55,037 nt of DNA from JAVKSL01 sp050744085. Lineage in GTDB: Bacteria > Actinomycetota > Acidimicrobiia > Acidimicrobiales > JAJPHD01. This document shows positions 49,617 to 55,037 of the stretch, piece after piece. The stretch is from contig JBOGGU010000015.1 in NCBI GenBank assembly GCA_050744085.1, positions 1 through 55,037 on the forward strand, given 5' to 3'. Below the pieces are notes generated by a model that saw only the letters and a list, made by a program, of their open reading frames with translations, was not told where the DNA came from and made no database searches. A program made the position numbers and the translations under genes. Numbering within the stretch: the stretch's first letter is position 1; each line of letters starts with the position of its first letter.

Positions 49617-50108
49617 TCACAGGGCCCAGCCCGCAGCCCAGTCGGCGTCGGGCAGCTCGCCTGCCGCGTTGGCAAACACACCTAGGGCCTCGACCAGCTG
49701 GGTGCGCTGCGCTGGGCTGAGCGACTCGACGACCCGGGCGATCTCGGAGCGGCGGGACCCGGTGACGTCGTCCACCAGCTGGCGACCGGACTTGGTGAGG
49801 GCCAGCTCACTCTGGCGTCGGTCAGCAGCAGGCGTGCGGCGGCTGACCAAGCCCTTGTGGACCAGCCGGGCGCCCATCCGGGTGACGGTGGACGGTGCCA
49901 CGCCGAGTGAGAGGGCCAGGCCGCCCACTCCCTGAGGCCCCCTCGCGGCCAGGACTACAAGCGCCCGGTACTGGGGAAGCGTCACCTCGACCCCCGCAGC
50001 TCCCAGAGACCTGGCGGCCACCGCCACCAGGGCCCGACTCGCCAAGAGGACGGCGTCCGCCACCGGGACCACTCCCGGCTCCCCGGCGGACGAAGCGTTT
50101 GAGTGCAT
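49617..50108 (-). CDS. MarR-family transcriptional regulator
   Basis: The winged helix is visible as TLPQYRALVVLAARGPQGVG, LALSLGVAPSTVTRMGARLV and GLVSRRTPAADRR, flanked by dimer helices. It is 163 aa. It lies divergent from pstB and upstream, on the same strand, of the ClC gene (gap 57 bp), so it may regulate either. The ATG at 50108 lies inside the repeated operator-like sequence, suggesting tight autoregulation. Confidence 0.92.
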   Translation of the reverse strand: MHSNASSAGEPGVVPVADAVLLASRALVAVAARSLGAAGVEVTLPQYRALVVLAARGPQGVGGLALSLGVAPSTVTRMGARLVHKGLVSRRTPAADRRQSELALTKSGRQLVDDVTGSRRSEIARVVESLSPAQRTQLVEALGVFANAAGELPDADWAAGWAL

Positions 50109-50139
50109 AGGGCAAGTATTGTATAGGGCAAGTAACTTG
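50107..50139. promoter_or_regulatory. Operator-like direct repeats and palindrome at the marR-type start
   Basis: ATAGGGCAAGTA occurs at 50107-50118 and 50123-50134 (16-bp spacing). The second copy overlaps a perfect palindrome CAAGTAACTTG (50129-50139). The first repeat covers the marR-type start codon. MarR proteins commonly bind such palindromes in divergent gaps. Confidence 0.7.
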
Positions 50140-50170
50140 TAACCAGAAGTTCGCCGTCAAAGCCTCTGGA

Positions 50171-50214
50171 GTTCGGCTGCCGTTCACATTGATTTTGGCT
50201 TCGTTTCGTACGGT
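50171..50214 (+). promoter_or_regulatory. PHO-box-like 11-nt direct repeats upstream of pstB
   Basis: Four 11-nt units begin at 50171 (GTTCGGCTGCC), 50182 (GTTCACATTGA), 50193 (TTTTGGCTTCG) and 50204 (TTTCGTACGGT). Actinobacterial PhoP binds 11-nt direct repeats starting GTTCA, and the second unit fits well. The tract ends 6 bp before the pstB start. Confidence 0.55.
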
Positions 50215-50220
50215 GTACCT

Positions 50221-51099
50221 GTGACACCCGACCCGCTCGCCGCTGCTGCACTGACCAACCCGCCACATTTGGCCACCGCTCAGGGCGTCGTCCGGGTGGA
50301 AGTCGCCCACGGCGCCGACGCCGAGGGGTACCCTCGACCTGCCGGCTCCTACGTCCTGGCAACCCAAGGGTTGACGCTCGGCTTCGGGACCAGGACTGTC
50401 CTGGCGGACGTCAACCTTTGCTTTCCTCGCGGCTCGATCACCGCCTTGATCGGCCCTACCGGATCGGGCAAGTCCACGTTCCTGCGCACCCTCAACCGCA
50501 TGAACGACCGAGTGCCCCGCCATCGTCGCAGCGGTGACGTGACCCTCGATGACCACAGCATCTTCCACCCAGGCGTGGCCCTGATGTCGCTCCGACGGCG
50601 GGTGGGGATGGTGTTCCAGCGACCCAACCCGTTTCCCCTTTCGATCCTCGAGAACGTGGTCGCGGGAGTGCGCGCCCACGGTATGGCGGACAAGGCTGGC
50701 CGGCGGCGGATCGCCGAGGCCCGGCTACGGGAGGTGGGTCTGTGGGATGCAGTCTCTGATCGCCTGGGTGACTCCCCCTTCCAGCTCTCGGGGGGTCAGC
50801 AGCAGCTCCTCTGCCTGGCCAGGGCCCTCGCCATCGGCCCGGACGTGCTGCTCCTCGACGAGCCGACCTCCTCGTTGGACCCGGTGACCATCGAGGCCGT
50901 GGAGGCCCTCATGCGCCACCTGGTGCCTGCCCTCACCCTCGTAGTCGTCACCCACAACCTGGCACAGGCGAAACGCGTGGCTCACCACACCGCATTCTTC
51001 AACCAGGGGCGACTCGTCGAGCACGGCGAGACCTCACAGGTCTTCGAGGCGCCTCGTGAGCCGGAGACAGCCCGATACGTGAGCGGTCGCATGGGCTGA
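50221..51099 (+). CDS. pstB: PstB, phosphate ABC transporter ATPase
   Basis: Walker A is GPTGSGKST (78-86), followed by LRTLNRMND, typical of PstB. The Q-loop FQRPNPFPLSILENV (132-146), the signature LSGGQQQLLCLARAL (189-203) and DEPTSSLDP are present. The usual QQQR is QQQL here. The N-terminal about 40 residues are an extension before the usual start. It is the first gene of pstBSCA, an order unlike the common pstSCAB. The start is GTG. Confidence 0.93.
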   Translation: MTPDPLAAAALTNPPHLATAQGVVRVEVAHGADAEGYPRPAGSYVLATQGLTLGFGTRTVLADVNLCFPRGSITALIGPTGSGKSTFLRTLNRMNDRVPRHRRSGDVTLDDHSIFHPGVALMSLRRRVGMVFQRPNPFPLSILENVVAGVRAHGMADKAGRRRIAEARLREVGLWDAVSDRLGDSPFQLSGGQQQLLCLARALAIGPDVLLLDEPTSSLDPVTIEAVEALMRHLVPALTLVVVTHNLAQAKRVAHHTAFFNQGRLVEHGETSQVFEAPREPETARYVSGRMG

Positions 51100-51237
51100 G
51101 CCCCGCTGAGCCACCCATGGGCGCGAAGCCCCTTAGCGCGCCGCCTGCTGCCCTCTGTCCCACAGTCCCGTCCCTGACGATGGGTTCGCGCTGCGCGCCG
51201 ATCCCGCCCGACCCGCCCCAGGAGGAAGCCCAAACCA

Positions 51238-52416
51238 ATGCCCGACAAGACCGCTTCGAGGTTGCCCAGTATCCATCGACTCAGCGCTGCGCGTGCAAGA
51301 GCGCTCACCCCACTGGCGCTGGCCGCGGCCGGCGCCCTGGCCCTCGGCGCCTGCGGCACGACCACTCCGGGAACGACCACTACAACGGCCGGGGGCCCCG
51401 GCTCGACCGCGACCCCGCCGACCGCCGGCGCCTCCCCGGTAACCCTCACCGAGGCCGGCAGCAGCCTGCTGTTCCCCTTGTTCCAGAAGTGGGCACCCGC
51501 CTACCACACCCAGGTCCCGAACGTCACCATCTCGCCGGCGGCAGGAGGCTCGGGCAAGGGCATCTCCGACGCAATCGCCAGCACGGTCAACATCGGAGCT
51601 TCTGACGCGTACCTCCCCCCCGCGGAGGTGAGCAAGCACCCCGGCCTCGAGAACATCCCCCTTGCCATCTCCGCCCAGCAGATCAACTACAACCTGCCCG
51701 GAGTGACCAAGCACCTCAAGCTAAGCGGCGCGATCCTGTCGGGCATCTACCAGGGCAAGATCACCACCTGGAACGACCCTGCGATCACCGCGGCCAACCC
51801 CGGGGTGAAGGTGCCGGCAACCAAGATCGTCCCGCTGCACCGCTCCGACGGCAGCGGCGACAGCTTCATCTTCACCCAGTTCCTCTCAAAGGCGGACCCG
51901 TCGGGATGGGGAGCCAAGTACGGCTTCAACACGGCCTACCCTGGTCCAGCAATCTCTGGTGCGCTGGCCGAGAACGGCAACGGCGGGATGGTGACCGGCT
52001 GCGCAGCCACCCCTGGCTGCATCGCCTACATAGGCATCAGCTACCTGGCCAAAACCAATGCCGCCGGGCTGGGAGAGGCGATGCTCGAGAACGCATCTCA
52101 CAACTACCTCCTGCCCACGAACTCCACGATCTCCGCCGAAGCAGCGGGCTACGCCTCCAAGACCCCAGCAAACGAGTCGATCTCACTGATCTACGGTCCT
52201 GCCGCTCAGGGCTACCCGATCATCAACTACGAGTACGCCATAGTCACCACGTCCCAGCCCAAACCAGCGACGGGCGCGGCCCTCAAGGCCTTCTTGAGCT
52301 GGGCCAGCAACCCTGCGGACGGCAGTGCCCCCAGCTTCTTGAGCCAGGTCGGCTTCCAACCCCTGCCGGCCTCGGTGGTGGCGTTGTCGGCCACTCAGAT
52401 CAACAAGATCAGCTAG
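51238..52416 (+). CDS. pstS: PstS, phosphate-binding lipoprotein
   Basis: The signal ends in LALGAC (Cys39), marking lipid anchoring. A Thr/Gly/Pro linker is followed by the binding protein: TEAGSSLLFPLFQKWAP, SPAAGGSGKGISDAIA and PLHRSDGSGDSFIFTQFL, the phosphate-contact segments. It is 392 aa. Its TAG stop is part of the left end of the second MITE-like element. It lies within the pst operon 138 bp after pstB. Confidence 0.95.
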   Translation: MPDKTASRLPSIHRLSAARARALTPLALAAAGALALGACGTTTPGTTTTTAGGPGSTATPPTAGASPVTLTEAGSSLLFPLFQKWAPAYHTQVPNVTISPAAGGSGKGISDAIASTVNIGASDAYLPPAEVSKHPGLENIPLAISAQQINYNLPGVTKHLKLSGAILSGIYQGKITTWNDPAITAANPGVKVPATKIVPLHRSDGSGDSFIFTQFLSKADPSGWGAKYGFNTAYPGPAISGALAENGNGGMVTGCAATPGCIAYIGISYLAKTNAAGLGEAMLENASHNYLLPTNSTISAEAAGYASKTPANESISLIYGPAAQGYPIINYEYAIVTTSQPKPATGAALKAFLSWASNPADGSAPSFLSQVGFQPLPASVVALSATQINKIS

Positions 52417-52522
52417 TGCTGCTGAGCGGCAAAGCCATGAGTGTCGCTTGTCGGGCCTTAACCGCGCTGAGCAGGGCTAATGCTTTGAGCAACACACATG
52501 GCCTCACCGCCGCGCAGCACTA
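52414..52522. mobile_element. MITE-like palindromic element, copy 2
   Basis: This 109-bp element is bounded by TA on both sides. The 33-bp inverted ends (52416-52448, 52488-52520) match at 25 positions. Its left end matches the left end of copy 1 (45463 on) at 30 of 33 positions. The left TA forms the pstS stop codon TAG. The element fills most of the pstS-pstC gap, where its hairpin could alter pstC expression. No ORF is inside. Confidence 0.75.
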
Positions 52523-52542
52523 GAGGCGTTGAGGGCCACAGC

Positions 52543-53730
52543 GTGAGCACCGATGCCGACACCCCGGCGGCCCCCGCCGGGGTGTCGACGCGGCGTCGAG
52601 TTTTCGCTCGGGTCGCTGCGTTGGCTCGTGCCGGGGCGCCAGCCCACGCAGGCTCCGTCGAGCCCGGGCCCCCCCCACCCGGGCCTCTCCTTACGCCTGG
52701 CACGACTGCCGAGCTCGTGTCCGGCAGGCGCCGCTGGGCGTTGGGGGAGCGGGGCCTACGGGGGCTGAGCGCCTCGGCCGCCCTGATCCCACTGCTGGCG
52801 CTCGGGTTTGTCCTGGCGATCCTGATCTACAAGGCGCTGCCCGCGGTTCGCTACAACGGATTCGGATTCTTCACCAAGCTGCCCTGGAGCCCGGGCAACA
52901 CCTACGGGAGCGTCTCCCATGCTGGCGGCGTGCCCCATCCGGTGGGCGCCCACTACGGCGCCGTGTCCCTGATCGTGGGCACCTTGCTCTCGTCGGCGCT
53001 GGCGATGGTGATCGCGATCCCGCTGTCGGTGGGTGCCGCCCTGGCAATCGTGGAGAAGCTTCCCAGGCGGCTCTCCCGCTGGCTGGGATTCTTCCTGGAG
53101 CTCCTCGCCGGGATCCCGTCTGTCGTGTTCGGCCTCTGGGGGGTGCTCACCTTCGGGCCGATCCTGGCCAGGGACGTGACCCCGTTCATCGCGCGGATCC
53201 TTCCCAACGTACCTGTCTTCTCGTGGTTCAAAGGGAACGTGGGCGCCGGTGAGGGCTTGCTCACGTCGGCCTTCGTGCTAGCCATCATGGTGGTCCCGAT
53301 AATCGCGGCCACCACCAGGGACCTGTTGCGCCAGGTACCGGTCCTCCCCAAGGAGGGAGCCCGTGCCCTCGGGATGAGCGACTGGGAGGTGACCAGGAAG
53401 GTCTCGCTGCACTGGGTGGGCGCGGGGATCATCGGGGCGTCCGTGCTCGGCCTCGCCCGTGCGTTGGGAGAGACCATGGCCGTGGCGATGGTCTCGGGAG
53501 TGATCCTCGGGACCATCCCCACCAATGTCTACGCCACCTTCACCACGATCGCGGCGACCATCGTCTCCCAGCTCGACTCGGCCCTCAGCGACGCCACCGG
53601 GTTCGCAGTCAGCACACTGGCCGAGGCGGCCCTGGTCATCATGGTCATCACCCTGCTGGCCAACATCGGCGCTCGTGTGCTGGTGCGCCGAGTGTCGACG
53701 GCTGGGCTGCCGGTCGGCCGGGGAATCTGA
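52543..53730 (+). CDS. pstC: PstC, phosphate ABC transporter permease
   Basis: The permease has six membrane segments after a Pro/Ala-rich cytosolic start. Typical stretches are LLAGIPSVVFGLWGVLTFGP, VVPIIAATTRDLLRQVP, and the EAA loop KEGARALGMSDWEVTRKVSL with GLARALGETMAVAMVSG. The GTG at 52543 avoids coding from the MITE-like element, in which an in-frame ATG (52498) lies. It is 395 aa. It overlaps pstA by 1 bp (TGATG). Confidence 0.93.
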   Translation: MSTDADTPAAPAGVSTRRRVFARVAALARAGAPAHAGSVEPGPPPPGPLLTPGTTAELVSGRRRWALGERGLRGLSASAALIPLLALGFVLAILIYKALPAVRYNGFGFFTKLPWSPGNTYGSVSHAGGVPHPVGAHYGAVSLIVGTLLSSALAMVIAIPLSVGAALAIVEKLPRRLSRWLGFFLELLAGIPSVVFGLWGVLTFGPILARDVTPFIARILPNVPVFSWFKGNVGAGEGLLTSAFVLAIMVVPIIAATTRDLLRQVPVLPKEGARALGMSDWEVTRKVSLHWVGAGIIGASVLGLARALGETMAVAMVSGVILGTIPTNVYATFTTIAATIVSQLDSALSDATGFAVSTLAEAALVIMVITLLANIGARVLVRRVSTAGLPVGRGI

Positions 53731-54770
53731 TGGCCAGGGCGCCCGGGAAGGCCGGGCTGCCGCTCGGCCTGGGGGCCGCTGGCGGCACGGGCGTGGGCGG
53801 CGGCACGGGCGTGGGCGGCGGCTCCGGTGCCAACGGAAGCTCCGGGTCCGGTGGGCCGGCCGGGGTGGCCCTGCCTCCCCTTCCCCCCCTTCACGCGCCA
53901 CCATCGCTGAGACGGCGAGTCTCCAACGCAACGGCTTGGGCGCTTGCGCTCCTGGCCCTCGGGTTGGTGATCGCCCCGGCAGTGTGGGTGCTCGGAGGCG
54001 TCCTGGCCCGGGCGATCCCCCATTGGCACTGGGCGGTGCTCACCAAGACGGGCGTACAGACGACCAAGGCACTACCGGCCGGTGGGCTGGAGGGGGCCAT
54101 CCTGGGGACACTGCTGATAATGGGCGGGGTCGCGCTGCTCGCAGGCACCGTGGGGATCCTGTCGGGGATCCACCTGGCCGAGCACCGGGCGTCCAATCGT
54201 GGAGCCCTGGTCCGGGGCGCCTCCGAAGTGCTGGCCGGGATCCCCTCCATAGTGCTGGGCTACGTCGGCTACCTGGCGCTGGTGGTTGGCCTCCACTGGG
54301 GCTACTCGCTTGCGGCAGCCTTGATCGTGCTGTCGGTCCTGGTGATCCCCTACATGGCAAAGTCGACCGAATCCGCCCTCCGCCAAGTCCCCACGTCTTA
54401 CCGCGAGGGCGCCGAAGCGCTGGGGATGCCGCCGACCTACGCGCTCCGCCGGATAGTGCTGCGAACGGCGCTTCCCGGCATAACAACAGGCCTCCTGGTC
54501 TCCCTGGCCATCGCAGTGGGCGAGACCGCTCCCCTGCTCTACACCGCCAACTACAACGATGGGCTGCCCGGCCTGGCCCTCACCCATCAGGGCGTGCCCT
54601 ACCTGACATACGCCGTGTGGACCTTCTTCAACCTTCCGTCGTCCGCCTCGGTCGATCTCTCCTACGACGCCGCGCTGCTGTTGATCGTGCTGGTGCTGAT
54701 CCTCATCGTCGTGGCCCGGCTGATCGTGGCCCTGACCCAGCGCAACGCCGAGGCGAGTGGCGGCCGGTGA
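53730..54770 (+). CDS. pstA: PstA, phosphate ABC transporter permease
   Basis: Six membrane segments follow a cytosolic start containing a repeat (GTGVGGGTGVGGGSG) and a Pro-rich run. The permease motifs are VLAGIPSIVLGYVGYLAL, TESALRQVPTSYREGAEALG (EAA loop) and SLAIAVGETAPLLYTANYND. The length of 346 aa includes about 55 residues of N-terminal extension. It completes the importer begun by pstB, pstS and pstC. Confidence 0.93.
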   Translation: MARAPGKAGLPLGLGAAGGTGVGGGTGVGGGSGANGSSGSGGPAGVALPPLPPLHAPPSLRRRVSNATAWALALLALGLVIAPAVWVLGGVLARAIPHWHWAVLTKTGVQTTKALPAGGLEGAILGTLLIMGGVALLAGTVGILSGIHLAEHRASNRGALVRGASEVLAGIPSIVLGYVGYLALVVGLHWGYSLAAALIVLSVLVIPYMAKSTESALRQVPTSYREGAEALGMPPTYALRRIVLRTALPGITTGLLVSLAIAVGETAPLLYTANYNDGLPGLALTHQGVPYLTYAVWTFFNLPSSASVDLSYDAALLLIVLVLILIVVARLIVALTQRNAEASGGR

Positions 54771-54785
54771 CCGGTCCCGCAGGCC

Positions 54786-55037
54786 ATGACGCTCACCCCC
54801 GTCACTAAGCTCGCCGAGCTCACGGACATGCAACGGGGCGGCGAGCCGAGCCTGGGCACGGTACTGGTGATCGCCGGATCCGAAGAGCTCGGCGACCGCC
54901 TCGTGCGGCTGCTCAGCCGGGAGGGGTACCGGGTGCGCCTCAGGATGGAGGGGGGGCCGAGTCGAACCGTCGGGGGCGGCGCGGTGGGGGGCGGCGCGGT
55001 GGGGGGCGGCGCGGTGGGGGGCGGCGCGGTGGGGGGC
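54786..55037 (+). CDS. Receiver-like protein start with a GGGAV repeat, cut by the window edge
   Basis: The ATG at 54786 opens MTLTPVTKLAELTDMQRGGE, followed by TVLVIAGSEELGDRLVRLLS and REGYRVRL, which looks like the first strand and helix of a response-regulator receiver. From about 54975 the frame is a 15-bp tandem repeat coding GGGAV, at least four copies, to the window end. The position after pstA suggests a phosphate-related regulator. The fold, length and stop are not visible. Confidence 0.5.
   Translation, partial: MTLTPVTKLAELTDMQRGGEPSLGTVLVIAGSEELGDRLVRLLSREGYRVRLRMEGGPSRTVGGGAVGGGAVGGGAVGGGAVGG
54975..55037. repeat. 15-bp tandem repeat, at least four copies, at the window end
   Basis: The unit GGGGGCGGCGCGGTG repeats perfectly and runs off the edge. 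It keeps the reading frame of the gene that starts at 54786 (GGGAV per unit). Such a tract is prone to copy-number change and assembly collapse. Confidence 0.85.

Noticed and set aside
54975..55037. Origin iterons or a structural RNA
   Set aside because: The 15-bp repeat keeps the reading frame of the preceding gene and has no AT-rich partner or rep gene.

Overview
The window is high-GC DNA from an actinobacterium. Evidence for this is a WhiB-family gene beside a pair of ArsA-like ATPases, GTG starts throughout, an ErpA/Mrp/DtxR gene complement, and a PHO-box-like 11-nt repeat. An Acidimicrobiia-type lineage is possible, but that is only an impression from gene content. Most of the window is ordinary chromosomal housekeeping DNA on the minus strand, with an accessory or decayed stretch at the left end.

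Left end (1-12.4 kb): the 3' end of a group II intron (domain V is readable base by base) is inserted antisense into a frameshifted ISKra4-type transposase. A DUF6788-type gene and a frameshifted secreted protein follow. Next come a PadR / ABC ATPase / FtsX-permease operon with a nested palindromic operator, a molybdopterin oxidoreductase of the FdhF/YdeP type with its sulfurtransferase FdhD, a broken vapBC pair, an orphan antitoxin, an APH-fold kinase and a second broken antitoxin/PIN-toxin pair. A tRNA-Pro(CGG) closes this part.

12.4-23.3 kb holds a receiver protein, a STAS protein, two ArsA-like ATPases divergent from whiB, a VKOR / membrane-thioredoxin (DUF929) pair for extracytoplasmic disulfides, selB-selA for selenocysteine, an Mrp Fe-S carrier, and divergent erpA-ridA. 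This is a redox, Fe-S and selenium neighbourhood. No selD, tRNA-Sec or selenoprotein gene was recognised in the window.

23.3-31.6 kb is a cofactor operon, folK-panC-nadB-nadC-coaX-lysS (NAD, pantothenate/CoA, folate), followed by an isochorismatase-like hydrolase and pyrF. 31.6-46.9 kb holds a probable 5' fragment of another group II intron, an IlvG-like ThDP enzyme, a Mop-type protein, xseAB, asd and lysC, two cyclophilins, a DtxR regulator, a HAD phosphatase, three beta-propeller exported proteins, a nitroreductase and a DedA protein. 46.9-55 kb holds a Nudix hydrolase, a ClC transporter with a regulatory C-terminus, a MarR regulator, a divergent pstB-pstS-pstC-pstA phosphate operon, and the start of a repeat-containing receiver-like gene.

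Three kinds of structure are not explained by gene calls. (1) Two copies of a ~110-bp palindromic element have TA at both ends; each supplies the TAG stop codon of its neighbour, as expected for a MITE of a TA-targeting transposon. (2) Four long near-perfect hairpins lie in gaps just upstream of minus-strand genes. (3) Short in-frame tandem repeats recur at domain edges in about ten proteins.
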